Source: Roseburia hominis (GTDB lineage: Bacteria > Bacillota > Clostridia > Lachnospirales > Lachnospiraceae). Taken from it: 33,868 nt of DNA. Both the position numbers and the translations under genes were made by a program. Below, piece after piece: positions 16,421-24,056 of this stretch. How positions within the stretch are numbered: position 1 is the stretch's first letter; each line of letters opens with the position of its first letter. Location of the stretch: contig JAETOE010000037.1 of assembly GCA_021771815.1 (NCBI GenBank), forward strand, positions 1 through 33,868, in the 5' to 3' direction. Below the pieces are notes generated by a model, which made no database searches, was not told where the DNA came from, and worked only from the letters and a program-made list of their open reading frames with translations.

Positions 16421-16933
16421 CTACTGCTTGGCGTCGAATCCGCTGCTGCCAAGCAAATCCCCCGTATTATAGGCATTCTTGTTATAGTTGGCAGTCTCGG
16501 GCGCCTGCCGCATACTCCGAAGCAGCGTCAGGTCAAATTCCACCATCTCCAATGCCTGCTTTAAAAGAGTCTCATTCTGCTGGTTCAACCGCTGCATCTG
16601 CGTGCCCACTTCCAGAAGTCTGTCCCTGCGCTCCGAAAGCTTCTTCTGCTCCTCGGGCTGGTTCTCGAGATAGCCGATCATCTTATTGATCGTCATCTTC
16701 GCCGGATCCTTGCCGAGCACCGTCGCCATATCGTCAAGCACTCTGGCTCTCTTATTTGAAAGATTAAGCAGCGTACTCGCCGCATTCTGTTCCTGCGTCG
16801 TCACCTCGCTCAACTTGTCGATATCCGCCTTGATAATTGCCTGGCTCTTGACGTCCGCAAGCTCGATCAACTCCTGATATTGCTTTTCTTCCTCTCCTAA
16901 GACTTCCAAAAGCTCTTCCATTAAACTAGCCAC
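16421..16933 (-). CDS. flgN: Flagellar export chaperone FlgN
   Basis: 170 residues, helical throughout: MEELLEVLGEEEKQYQELIE at the start, LKQALEMVEFDLTLLRSMRQ in the last third, and the FDAKQ end common to Clostridia FlgN. FlgN binds the C-termini of FlgK and FlgL and delivers them for export. It begins at GTG 16933 behind GAGGG; an ATG four codons later is a possible alternative. It lies 28 bases after flgM and 19 before flgK. Confidence 0.9.
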   Translation of the reverse strand: MASLMEELLEVLGEEEKQYQELIELADVKSQAIIKADIDKLSEVTTQEQNAASTLLNLSNKRARVLDDMATVLGKDPAKMTINKMIGYLENQPEEQKKLSERRDRLLEVGTQMQRLNQQNETLLKQALEMVEFDLTLLRSMRQAPETANYNKNAYNTGDLLGSSGFDAKQ

Positions 16934-16961
16934 AATCCGCCCTCATTTCTCTTAGATTCTC

Positions 16962-17243
16962 TTACAGCATAAAGGAACGATAACGCTCTAACAGCTTATC
17001 TGCAAATGCATTCGTGCTGACGTCATAACTGCCGGACTTCACCTTCGTGGAAAGCTCTGCCACTTTATCTTCTCTGATATCAGAAGCCTCTGCTACCGCC
17101 TGCTTTGCGATCTGATAATCCCGTCCAAAGGAAGAAATCTGCACTTCATCACGATTTGTCTCTGTCTTTGCTGTCTTCGATGCCCCAACATTCTTGCTTG
17201 TTTTATAAATCTGTGCCACCTGATTATAAGCTTCTACTCGCAT
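16962..17243 (-). CDS. flgM: Anti-sigma-28 factor FlgM
   Basis: 93 residues, normal FlgM size. The disordered N-terminus (RVEAYNQVAQIYKTSKNV) carries the export part. The C-terminal segment (VSTNAFADKLLERYRSFML) is the sigma-binding helix pair. FlgM blocks sigma-28 until it is exported through the finished hook. ATG 17243 follows AAAGGAG; a longer frame from 17276 runs through the leader and is rejected. A sigma-28 promoter lies at 17288-17314, so flgM is under the factor it inhibits, as in Bacillus. Confidence 0.95.
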   Translation of the reverse strand: MRVEAYNQVAQIYKTSKNVGASKTAKTETNRDEVQISSFGRDYQIAKQAVAEASDIREDKVAELSTKVKSGSYDVSTNAFADKLLERYRSFML

Positions 17244-17287
17244 AATGGCATCTCCTTTCTTTGATGAAAATAACATTTCTAGTGTTT

Positions 17288-17314
17288 ATATCGGACGGTT
17301 TGCGCATTTCCTTA
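17288..17314 (-). promoter_or_regulatory. Sigma-28 promoter of the flgM-flgN-flgK-flgK-flgL-fliW-csrA operon
   Basis: Minus strand TAAG (17314-17311), a 15-base spacer, TCCGATAT (17295-17288), the same -10 as at flagellin. It lies 45 bases upstream of flgM. Gene spacing suggests transcription may continue through at least csrA. Confidence 0.85.
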
Positions 17315-17323
17315 GCGATAAAG

Positions 17324-17347
17324 CAAAAAAAGGCGCTAGTGCGCCTT
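17324..17347 (-). terminator. Terminator of the cupin gene
   Basis: Stem aaggcgc/gcgcctt (17330-17336, 17341-17347) with loop tagt, followed on the minus strand by TTTTTT. It separates the cupin gene from the flgM promoter. Confidence 0.85.
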
Positions 17348-17349
17348 CT

Positions 17350-17763
17350 TCACTTTGGTTCTATTTCATTGTAACACACCAACAGCCGCTTGCACATTTC
17401 CTCCGTTAAGCGCACAGTCGGCGAATTATCATCACCGGTATTGCGATTCTCTACAATCAGCACACTGCTGCCATCCGTGAGCGTATGTGTGTGCCACACT
17501 CCCTTTTTGACATTGTAGCACTTATAGGGCTTTAACACCGTGGCTTGTATTTCTCCGGGCCGTTCTCCGCCTCCCGCCGTAAACAAAAAACATTCCCCTT
17601 TCAGCAGCACAAAGACTTCGTCACTTAAGGTATGCTTCTGCATCGTTTTAAGATTGGGCACATATAGCTCCTCGCAGGCGTTTAACACGGCAACCCTCCA
17701 TGACTCATAATCAATCACCGGTGCATAGCCTGGTTCGTTGTACTCCTTGATTTCAATATCCAT
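17350..17763 (-). CDS. Cupin-fold protein, unknown substrate
   Basis: 137 residues. The two cupin motifs can be traced: MQKHTLSDEVFVLLKGECFL (motif 1, with H44 and E49) and KKGVWHTHTLTDGSSVLIVE (motif 2, with two His). The fold is a single beta-barrel that may bind a metal or a sugar. No signal peptide or membrane segment is present. It has its own terminator and a TATAAT -10 just upstream (about 17795), so it seems a single-gene unit between flagellar genes. Function cannot be read from the sequence. Confidence 0.75.
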   Translation of the reverse strand: MDIEIKEYNEPGYAPVIDYESWRVAVLNACEELYVPNLKTMQKHTLSDEVFVLLKGECFLFTAGGGERPGEIQATVLKPYKCYNVKKGVWHTHTLTDGSSVLIVENRNTGDDNSPTVRLTEEMCKRLLVCYNEIEPK

Positions 17764-17850
17764 CGCATTGGCCTCCCTATGTTTTTACACTATTATAAGG
17801 AATGCTCTCCACCTTTGCCATGCCTTATTTTTTAGATAGGTGCCGGATTT

Positions 17851-18555
17851 TTATTCATCTGTGTCCGTTTTCCCCGCCTGTACTTCCAACTCTTCCTCGC
17901 TGCTCCTCGCCTGTGCTTCCAGCCCATCCTTCTCGTCCTTCGGCTGCACTTTCTGCTCATCCTCTTCATTCTTCGCCTGCTCCGCCGCCTCTAACGCATC
18001 GCTGAGGCTTCCCATCTGCGCCGATGTCGCTTTCACAGCTTTCTGCTCTATATCTGCCAGTTCTTCCTTCTTCTTCTCCACGGAGCTGCCCCGCGCGGCG
18101 TCCATACTGATTTCCGATTTAAGAACGCCCGCTCTGCCCTCCATGGTCGCAGCAACGCCGCCCTGTACATCCGCTAACTTCATCGAAGAACCTGCCGCCA
18201 GCAGCGCTTTCATCCCTGCTTTTGAGATGCCGACCGTAGCCGCCGGCTCCTCTTTTGCCCGACTGCGATTCTCCGCATTCCGGTTCGCCTTCGCCGCCTG
18301 CTCCTGCTGCTCTTTCATCCGAACCTCCTGCTGATGCGCCCGAAGCTCGCCCTGTAATTCGCTGATTTTTGTATTCAGTTCCTGTCTCTTCTTGATTTTC
18401 TCCTCCACGGGAAGATCGCTGTTCTGCGAAAGCTTCTCCAGTTCCTTTTTCGTGTTCTCGATCTGATTCTGAATCTGCTTCGACTGTGCATCCATTCCCT
18501 GCGTTTGACCCATCGGGAATGCGCCGCTTCCAGTTCCTGTACCTTCAATTCTCAT
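17851..18555 (-). CDS. FlxA-like coiled-coil protein
   Basis: 234 residues. A Gly/Thr/Met/Gln-rich start (GTGTGSGAFPMGQTQGMD) is followed by a long coiled coil (residues ~25-100: QIQNQIENTKKELEKLSQNS, KKRQELNTKISELQGELRAH) like that of the FlxA family. An Ala/Gly-rich middle has a KAGMKALLAAGSSMKLADVQ segment, and the tail is very acidic (Glu/Gln/Lys/Asp repeats). FlxA of enterics is a sigma-28 controlled protein of unknown role. I start at ATG 18555 behind AGAAGGGAG; the longer frame from 18579 would use the ribosome site as codons. A clear sigma-28 promoter was not found: the nearest match (TTAA-15-ACCGAAAT) is poor. Confidence 0.65.
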   Translation of the reverse strand: MRIEGTGTGSGAFPMGQTQGMDAQSKQIQNQIENTKKELEKLSQNSDLPVEEKIKKRQELNTKISELQGELRAHQQEVRMKEQQEQAAKANRNAENRSRAKEEPAATVGISKAGMKALLAAGSSMKLADVQGGVAATMEGRAGVLKSEISMDAARGSSVEKKKEELADIEQKAVKATSAQMGSLSDALEAAEQAKNEEDEQKVQPKDEKDGLEAQARSSEEELEVQAGKTDTDE

Positions 18556-18661
18556 GCTCGTATTCTCCCTTCTATGCATACCTCTTATCTTTCATTTCGG
18601 TGCAGAAATCCGATTTTTAAGAAAAATGTTGTGAAACTGAAATTTTTCGTTATAAACGAAC

Positions 18662-20080
18662 TCACTCGCACATCAAAAGCGCCGTCACTACGACCTCTCC
18701 TTCCCTCTGTTCTATCTCAATATCGCCGAAATATTTCTGCGCGATCAGCTTCATATTCTGCGTACCGAACCCATGCCTCTCGCTGTCGCCGCCTGTGACC
18801 GGAAGTCCATTCTCCCCGATTAAAAGCTCTCCTTCGAACGAATTAGCGATTTCAATCAGATATGCATTTCCGCTGCGTTTTGCCCTGACGCGCACAAAAC
18901 CGCCCTCCCCTGCCGCCCGGAGCGCGTTATCTATCGCATTGTTCAGAAGAATGCTCACGTCAAATACGTTCAGCTTTGTGCCGGACGGATAATGAAACTC
19001 TGCGCCAAACCGAATCTTTCCTGCCGCCGCTTCCGCCGCCTTTTCATTTAAAATCACATCCGTGACCGGATTGCCCGTCTGTATGGAATAATCCAATGCA
19101 GCGACCGTCTCCTGCCACTGTTTCAAATACTGTCCCGCCTCTTTGTCGGCACCGCGATCCAACAAGCCTGCCAACACCCCGACGTGGCTTCGGACGTCGT
19201 GCTTTACGCCGCGAATCTCCGTATAAAGGCGCTCCACCTCCGCGATATGCGCCTGCATATCCTGTATTTGTCCGGCAAGCAGCAGAGCTTTCCTCTCCTG
19301 TACCTGCTTCTCCTTTAACTTCTGATACAGGACGATCATGCAAAAAATTGCGCCAAGCAAAATCATTTTCCCGATCGTCCACCAGACAGAAAGCGCCGGA
19401 TAGACATCCTGCACATACCGCCCTGTCTGCTCAGAAAAAATGTCGTCGTACATCCGGTAAATTTTGTAGCAGACTATGCCGAGTACGGAAGGAATCAGCA
19501 ACACGCAAAGTTCCGCCGTCTGCATATCCTTTTCATGAATTCCTTCATTACAGTTGTCGATTCTTTTCCCTTTTAAATCGCCGGAAAATGCCCGTCCGAC
19601 CGCACGGACGCTTCCCCAGAGAACCAGCCCGAATACCGCACATTCCAATACATCATGCCAACAGAAGGATACGAACAGCATCCGGTATTTCTCCCCGTCG
19701 GAAATGTCCGCTTCGCAAATCTGCCCGACAACAAAATCCGACAGTACCCGCACAATGTCGTTGACAATGGACACTGTGAACCAACGGATCGAAAAGAAGG
19801 TGGCCGCAAGAAAAATTTTCATCCTTAAGCCGTCTCTGCCGCAAACGAGCATCACAAGAAACGCTGCGAATATCGCTGCAGAATATACCGTGAAATTGTC
19901 CACAAGAAACGGCACATAGTACAACACTGCCGTCACTGCAAAATATGCGCCTCCGACAAGCCAGGTCTTTGGCGCTTTTCCAAAGAAGGTGCGGTACAGC
20001 GCGCTAAATCCTACGCCCGTAATCATCTGTAACGTCATACAGTAAATATCGCTGACGACCTGATAATAAGTTTCACTCAT
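18662..20080 (-). CDS. AgrC-like GHKL sensor histidine kinase
   Basis: 472 residues. Five or six membrane helices fill the N-terminal half, followed by a coiled linker (QKLKEKQVQERKALLLAGQI). The phospho-acceptor His is in RGVKHDVRSHVGVLAGLL (near residue 294). The ATPase has an N-box (NNAIDNALRAA) and a G-box (RHGFGTQNMKLI). This is the HPK10/GHKL class, typically peptide-sensing kinases paired with LytTR regulators. I start at ATG 20080, which overlaps the regulator's last codons by 8 bases and has GGGGAGG just before it; a TTG at 20116 is less likely. No agrB/agrD genes are near, so the signal is unknown. Confidence 0.9.
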   Translation of the reverse strand: MSETYYQVVSDIYCMTLQMITGVGFSALYRTFFGKAPKTWLVGGAYFAVTAVLYYVPFLVDNFTVYSAAIFAAFLVMLVCGRDGLRMKIFLAATFFSIRWFTVSIVNDIVRVLSDFVVGQICEADISDGEKYRMLFVSFCWHDVLECAVFGLVLWGSVRAVGRAFSGDLKGKRIDNCNEGIHEKDMQTAELCVLLIPSVLGIVCYKIYRMYDDIFSEQTGRYVQDVYPALSVWWTIGKMILLGAIFCMIVLYQKLKEKQVQERKALLLAGQIQDMQAHIAEVERLYTEIRGVKHDVRSHVGVLAGLLDRGADKEAGQYLKQWQETVAALDYSIQTGNPVTDVILNEKAAEAAAGKIRFGAEFHYPSGTKLNVFDVSILLNNAIDNALRAAGEGGFVRVRAKRSGNAYLIEIANSFEGELLIGENGLPVTGGDSERHGFGTQNMKLIAQKYFGDIEIEQREGEVVVTALLMCE

Positions 20081-20804
20081 CCGCGGTTTCCTCCCCGCCC
20101 GTCTCTCTTCTGACAAAGTGCATATACTGTTTCACGAACTGCGCGTATTTCTGCTTTGCAAGCAGGACCGTCTGCTCGTTCTCCAACGTAATTCCTGCCG
20201 CGTTATATTTCCGCACATATCTTAAATTTACAAGATATGCTCTGTGCGTGCGCATGAAGTCATTTCCGAGACTTTTTTCAAGTTCTTTCATTTTCCCGTA
20301 AAACTCGATCGTGTCGTCCTTCCTGTGAAGAACGATCTTGCGGTTGAATACTTCCAGATAGTATATTTCGGAAAAAAGGATACGCTCCGTGACAGCGCCG
20401 TGTTTTATCATAATACCCGCCTCTGCACTCATTGTCTCCGCCCCCGCATTTTGGCATTCTTCCACCGCCTTTTTAAGCACGTTAAAAAACTTGGCTCCGT
20501 CGAGCGGTTTGACAAGATAATGGAATGCACTGACATCAAACGCGTCATAGACATACTCTTCCAACGCGGTGACAAAGATAATGACTGCACGGCTGCCCGT
20601 CCCCCGCAGTGCACGCGCCGTCTCCATGCCGTCCCTCCCTTCCATACGGATGTCCAGAAACAGGATGTCGAACGCTATTTTTGCATCAAGAAGCGTCTGT
20701 CCGTCCTCGTATAAAAAGACCTCCATTTCGGGGTACAGACGATGGATCTTTCTCTCTATGTCGTTTAAAATCTCGGGTTCGTCGTCGCATACTGCTATTC
20801 TCAT
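20073..20804 (-). CDS. LytTR-family response regulator (AgrA/LytR type)
   Basis: 243 residues. The receiver domain (1-120) has the acidic pair D7/D8, phospho-acceptor D51 (ILFLDIRMEGRDG), T79 and K98 (YLVKPLDG). The LytTR DNA-binding domain (~135-235) shows ILFSEIYYLEVFNRKIVLH, FMRTHRAYLVNLRYV and an end QYMHFVRRE. It is the cognate regulator of the downstream kinase, with overlapping genes. ATG 20804 follows TAGGAG. Two 15-bp dyads spaced 21 bp apart upstream (20872-20907) are the right geometry for LytTR binding, suggesting autoregulation. Confidence 0.93.
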   Translation of the reverse strand: MRIAVCDDEPEILNDIERKIHRLYPEMEVFLYEDGQTLLDAKIAFDILFLDIRMEGRDGMETARALRGTGSRAVIIFVTALEEYVYDAFDVSAFHYLVKPLDGAKFFNVLKKAVEECQNAGAETMSAEAGIMIKHGAVTERILFSEIYYLEVFNRKIVLHRKDDTIEFYGKMKELEKSLGNDFMRTHRAYLVNLRYVRKYNAAGITLENEQTVLLAKQKYAQFVKQYMHFVRRETGGEETADE

Positions 20805-20871
20805 TCTGCAAAACTCCTATGGGATGTATTATTTATGATGTATCGGTTCTGCGGGGCGCGCGGGCAATTTT

Positions 20872-20907
20872 TCTGTTGTAAACAGATGCTTTATTGTTGT
20901 GAACAGA
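20872..20907. promoter_or_regulatory. Tandem 15-bp dyads upstream of the LytTR regulator (putative operators)
   Basis: tctgttgtaaacaga (20872-20886) is a perfect dyad around GTA. attgttgtgaacaga (20893-20907) is a close copy exactly 21 bp further. LytTR regulators usually bind two repeats two helical turns apart. The sites lie 70-100 bases upstream of the regulator start codon. Confidence 0.5.
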
Positions 20908-20972
20908 ACGGTATTGTCTCTCTGCGCTTCCGCAAATATTCCGAATACCCCAACCGCCGCCCCGGAAAAATA

Positions 20973-21004
20973 ATTGCTCCACAACGAACCCGTTATGGAG
21001 CAAT
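20973..21004 (-). terminator. Terminator of the sugar kinase gene
   Basis: A 14-bp stem with one mismatch (attgctccacaacg / cgttatggagcaat) and a 4-base loop, followed on the minus strand by TATTTTTCC. It starts a few bases after the kinase stop. Confidence 0.85.
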
Positions 21005-21008
21005 CGCT

Positions 21009-22097
21009 CTATCTCTTAATATCATAATTCATGTTCATCAGATTTCGGATGCTGCTCACATCGTCCGTGATGTTCGCATCGCCGCGAATCGTATGCTTGA
21101 TCACGCTGCTTGCCACCGCAAAATTCACAATATCCATCGGCTTATAGTCATGCATCATCGCGTAGATCAGACCGCTCGCAAACGCGTCGCCGCCGCCCAC
21201 GCGGTCAAGGATGTTAAACGTGAAAAGCTTACTCTCAAAAGTATGATCCTCATACCACAGATACGCTTTCAGACTGTTTTCACTTCCGCTGTGTGCATAG
21301 CGCACATGACGCGCAATGCATTGAAGGTTCGGGTATTTCTCCACGAACGCCTGAAATATTTCATCCTGCTGCTCATAACTCGGCTGCAGCGGAACGCCGT
21401 CCTTGACGTCTCCCTTGCTGTGGTCGTTCTCATCCTTCCAGAGATGGTACGGCTCAATGCCGAAGAGCACATTGACGTACGGCAGGCACTGCGTGCAGAA
21501 ATCGCGTGCTTCCTCCCACGTCCAGAGCGTGCTTCTGAAATTTCCGTCAAAGCTTATGGTAATTCCCTTCTGTTTCGCAACCTTGAGGCAGTCCAACACC
21601 AGTTTCTTGCAGTTCTTAGACAGCGCAGGCGTAATTCCGCTCAGATGCAGCCATGTATACCCGTCAAGCAGCTTGTTCAAATCGACATTCTTGTAATTGT
21701 ACTCTGCAAAAGCACTATTCTTCCTGTCGTAGATGACCTTGCTCGGGCGAATTCCATAACCCGACTCCAAATAATAGCTGCCGAGACGGTGCGTCGGCGT
21801 CTCCTCCGGCGTACTTAAAATCATCGGCGTACAGTGTACGTCGTTGCTCCTGAGCATACGGACAGCACTCTTTCCGAGACTGTTATTGGGAACGACACTG
21901 AAAAATGTGCTGTCAACACCGAGATTCGCAAGCGCAAGCGCGATATTCGCCTCGCTTCCGCCGTAACTCGCCTCAAAATTTGTCGCCATACGAATCTTCT
22001 CGTAGCTTGGCGGCGTCAGGCGAAGCATGATCTCACCGATCGTAATAAACTTGTGCGAGCTGCTCGATTCTGTCAGCAGCGGGTTAAAATGTTCCAT
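21009..22097 (-). CDS. kdgK: PfkB-family sugar kinase, probable 2-dehydro-3-deoxygluconokinase
   Basis: 362 residues. N-terminal FITIGEIMLRLTPP, the substrate-binding YGGSEANIALALANLG, and the C-terminal PfkB signature DRVGGGDAFASGLIYAMM with catalytic D304 define a ribokinase-family enzyme. The ESGYGIRPSKVIYDR and ISFDGNFRSTLWTWEEA segments resemble KDG kinases, which phosphorylate 2-keto-3-deoxygluconate in hexuronate catabolism. No aldolase (kdgA) or uronate genes are adjacent, so exact substrate is inference. ATG 22097 follows AAGGAGGT. It has its own promoter (22142-22169) and terminator, so it is monocistronic. Confidence 0.82.
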   Translation of the reverse strand: MEHFNPLLTESSSSHKFITIGEIMLRLTPPSYEKIRMATNFEASYGGSEANIALALANLGVDSTFFSVVPNNSLGKSAVRMLRSNDVHCTPMILSTPEETPTHRLGSYYLESGYGIRPSKVIYDRKNSAFAEYNYKNVDLNKLLDGYTWLHLSGITPALSKNCKKLVLDCLKVAKQKGITISFDGNFRSTLWTWEEARDFCTQCLPYVNVLFGIEPYHLWKDENDHSKGDVKDGVPLQPSYEQQDEIFQAFVEKYPNLQCIARHVRYAHSGSENSLKAYLWYEDHTFESKLFTFNILDRVGGGDAFASGLIYAMMHDYKPMDIVNFAVASSVIKHTIRGDANITDDVSSIRNLMNMNYDIKR

Positions 22098-22141
22098 AAA
22101 AAACCTCCTTCTTGGGATTCCTTCTTAATGTCTATATGTTC

Positions 22142-22169
22142 AGTATAGCGGATTCTGGAGGAAAATCAA
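22142..22169 (-). promoter_or_regulatory. Sigma-A type promoter of the sugar kinase
   Basis: Minus strand TTGATT (22169-22164), 16-base spacer, TATACT (22147-22142), about 45 bases before the start codon. Confidence 0.6.
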
Positions 22170-22194
22170 GATGGGGGTGCCTGCGTTTCGGCGA

Positions 22195-22911
22195 CTAATT
22201 ATCAAGAATTTTTCCGTCAATGGATAGGATTATGGTCTGCCACGGAATAAATTTCCCGCTTTCCTGCAAGGCCTTTTTCACAGCCGCCTCAAGCCCGCCG
22301 CAACAGGGAACCTCCATCCGCAGGATGGTAACGCTCTTGATATCGTTATTTCTTACTATTTCCATTATCTTTTCACTGTAATCAACGGAATCGAGTTTCG
22401 GGCAGCCGATCAGCGTGACTTTTCCCTTCATAAAATCCTCATGGATGTTCGCATAGGCGTACGCAGTACAGTCAGCCGCAATCAGTAATTTTGCTCCGTT
22501 AAAATAAGGGGCGTTGACAGGCGCCAGCTTAATCTGGCAGGGCCATTGAGCGAGCTGTGAACCGGCTGTCGGCGTATGGGACGGAGTGTTTTCCGCATTC
22601 TGATGCACAATTTGGCGTACCTGTGTACCCGGACACCCCGCATGAGACGCTTTTATGCCCTGCGCCTGCATCTTCTTTTGTTTGGCGGCAAGAACAGCCG
22701 CTTCGTTATAAGCGGGCGCTTCCCGCTCCTCGAAGCTGATGGCGTTGGTCGGGCACTCCGGCAGGCAGTCGCCCAGACCGTCACAGTAATCCTCACGGGT
22801 GAGCACTGCTTTCCCGTCAATGATTTCAATCGCACCTTCATGACAGGCCGCAGCACATGCACCACAGCCATTGCATCTGTCTCTATCAATTTTTATTATC
22901 TTCCTAACCAT
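22195..22911 (-). CDS. Ferredoxin-like 4Fe-4S protein with C-terminal cysteine-rich domain
   Basis: 238 residues. Residues 1-60 form a bacterial ferredoxin-like domain: C13, C16, C19 and C23 in RCNGCGACAAACHEGAI, then C43, C49, C53 in YCDGLGDCLPECP, where L46 replaces the usual second cysteine. The rest carries further conserved-looking cysteines (CPGTQ, ADCTAYAYA, IGCPKLDS, VPCCGGLEAA) and may bind another cluster. Similar proteins are often found beside Crp/Fnr regulators of the nitrosative or redox stress type and hcp in Clostridia. Here it is divergent from such a regulator. ATG 22911 follows AGGAGG. The electron partner is unknown. Confidence 0.8.
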   Translation of the reverse strand: MVRKIIKIDRDRCNGCGACAAACHEGAIEIIDGKAVLTREDYCDGLGDCLPECPTNAISFEEREAPAYNEAAVLAAKQKKMQAQGIKASHAGCPGTQVRQIVHQNAENTPSHTPTAGSQLAQWPCQIKLAPVNAPYFNGAKLLIAADCTAYAYANIHEDFMKGKVTLIGCPKLDSVDYSEKIMEIVRNNDIKSVTILRMEVPCCGGLEAAVKKALQESGKFIPWQTIILSIDGKILDN

Positions 22912-22923
22912 TCTGCTTTCCTC

Positions 22924-23016
22924 CTAAATCGATATCATGTTCAATCTTTCTATCGCATCCAAAAGCCCGGGCAGACCGACCTCGTCCACGTCATAGCTCA
23001 CATACGAAAACTTCAT
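22924..23016 (-). CDS. Possible 30-codon ORF before the ferredoxin gene
   Basis: An ATG frame encodes MKFSYVSYDVDEVGLPGLLD plus AIERLNMISI and stops at TAG 22924-22926. That stop abuts the AGGAGG of the ferredoxin gene, which would allow translational coupling. The frame stays open upstream (ESQGALC) until a stop near 23055, and the peptide looks protein-like rather than random. It may be a leader peptide or the C-terminal scrap of a lost gene. It has no clear ribosome site of its own. Confidence 0.35.
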   Translation of the reverse strand: MKFSYVSYDVDEVGLPGLLDAIERLNMISI

Positions 23017-23028
23017 GCAGAGCGCGCC

Positions 23029-23058
23029 TTGACTTTCTGTTTCTGATTATACTATAAT
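23029..23058 (+). promoter_or_regulatory. Sigma-A promoter of the Crp/Fnr regulator
   Basis: TTGACT (23029-23034), 18-base spacer, TATAAT (23053-23058). Transcription would start near 23065, inside or just before the palindromic operator. Confidence 0.8.
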
Positions 23059-23072
23059 CCTTTTAAAAGTAT

Positions 23073-23086
23073 GTGGTTATAACCAC
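23073..23086. promoter_or_regulatory. 14-bp palindromic operator (Crp/Fnr-type)
   Basis: gtggttataaccac is a perfect palindrome placed just downstream of the -10 at 23053. Bound protein would block the regulator's own promoter, so autorepression is likely. It is also within reach of the divergent ferredoxin gene. Confidence 0.65.
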
Positions 23087-23107
23087 GGAAATGAGGTTTT
23101 TATTATT

Positions 23108-23764
23108 TTGAATTTTATTTCCAAAACAACCCTTTTTCAGGGATGCTCAGAGGAAGATATCCGAAATATGTCAAAACATTTGAAGTTTCGGAGAGACAGA
23201 TATAAAAAGGGACATGTGATTTTCGGTATGGGAGGCGTCGTAACAGATATAGGCCTCATTCTTTCCGGGAGCGTTCGAGTTGAGCATACGGATCTCTGGG
23301 GGAATACAAACATCCTCGGTATTGCCGCGGCCGGCGAGGTATTTGCAGAATCCTATGCCTGTATACCGAACGAGCCCATGATGGTAGATGTGATAGCGAA
23401 CGAGGACTGTGATATTTTATTTATTAACGTTCCCAGACTGCTCACACCTTGTTCGGTTTGCAGCAGTCAAAACAAGGTTATTCATAACCTTGTCATGATC
23501 AGCGCGGGGAAAAACCTACAGCTTTCCAGGCGCAGCCTGCACACATCACCCAAAACAATACGCGGAAGACTGTCTTCTTATTTTTCGCAGCAGGTTTCTG
23601 CACAAGGGAGCAATAAAATTGTAATCCCGTTTGACCGCCAGCAGTTAGCGGACTATCTGAATCTGGATCGCAGTGCTTTATCAAAGGAACTGGGAAAAAT
23701 GCAAAATGACGGTCTGATTGAATATCACAAAAATACTTTTGTGATAAAAACCGATATCCAATAA
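23108..23764 (+). CDS. Crp/Fnr-family transcriptional regulator
   Basis: 218 residues. An N-terminal cyclic-nucleotide-binding-like barrel (about 5-125, with GHVIFGMGGVVTDIGLILSG and the GEVFAESYACIP segment) is followed by a winged helix (~165-215): IPFDRQQLADYLNLDRSALS, then KELGKMQNDGLIEYHKN. CSVCSSQ near residue 116 supplies two cysteines; they do not form the standard FNR cluster motif. It resembles regulators linked to hcp or redox genes, and it faces a ferredoxin-like gene. The TTG start at 23108 gives the normal family length and has GAGG 11 bases before it; the next ATG would remove part of the barrel. Confidence 0.88.
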   Translation: MNFISKTTLFQGCSEEDIRNMSKHLKFRRDRYKKGHVIFGMGGVVTDIGLILSGSVRVEHTDLWGNTNILGIAAAGEVFAESYACIPNEPMMVDVIANEDCDILFINVPRLLTPCSVCSSQNKVIHNLVMISAGKNLQLSRRSLHTSPKTIRGRLSSYFSQQVSAQGSNKIVIPFDRQQLADYLNLDRSALSKELGKMQNDGLIEYHKNTFVIKTDIQ

Positions 23765-23826
23765 CGGGATGTGGCGCCTGTACCATAGAGGTACTTGGTC
23801 TTGAGGTGCATCTTGCAATAGACTGT

Positions 23827-23864
23827 TTAAACCCTTATCTGTTCTAAAACAAAACTGATCTTTC
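23827..23864 (-). pseudogene. Remnant of a second DUF3990 gene (C-terminal scrap)
   Basis: 38 bases match the 3' part of the intact DUF3990 gene (24341-24378) at 35 positions. In one minus-strand frame the scrap reads KDQFCFRTDKGLNS, against KDQFCFRTDKGLKS in the intact gene. The rest of the gene is absent, so this is a decayed duplicate. Confidence 0.7.
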
Positions 23865-23918
23865 GATTTTACAGCATTTACAGTCTCATTTATTTGTCGA
23901 GTGATTTCATCGTCGGGA
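23865..23918 (+). repeat. 54-bp direct repeat, left copy
   Basis: About 82% identical to 25396-25449, same orientation, sharing the end ttcatcgtcggga. The two copies flank the DUF3791/DUF3990 module as the outer pair of nested repeats. Confidence 0.7.
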
Positions 23919-24035
23919 GCTTAATACCTTGCATTTTACTGCTTTTTACACCTTTTTATACCTTATCATTCCTGTAATCATTCAGCATCCCCTTTTTTAT
24001 ATCATGTCACAAATTTTTACTATATGCTGACCTTT

Positions 24036-24056
24036 GGGCGTAAATCGGGCGTATGG
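24036..24056 (+). repeat. 21-bp direct repeat, left copy (GGGCGTA array)
   Basis: Matches 25339-25359 at 19 of 21 bases, same orientation. It is part of a local array in which GGGCGTA occurs three times with 11-bp spacing (24036-24064). The two copies form the inner pair around the module. Confidence 0.65.

Noticed and set aside
18585-18640. Possible sigma-28 promoter before the FlxA-like gene
   Set aside because: The best match (TTAA-15-ACCGAAAT) deviates in both boxes; not strong enough to annotate.
20835-21818. 327-codon plus-strand frame opposite the sugar kinase
   Set aside because: It crosses the kinase terminator and the regulator's control region and is antisense to a clear PfkB gene; composition is shadow-like.
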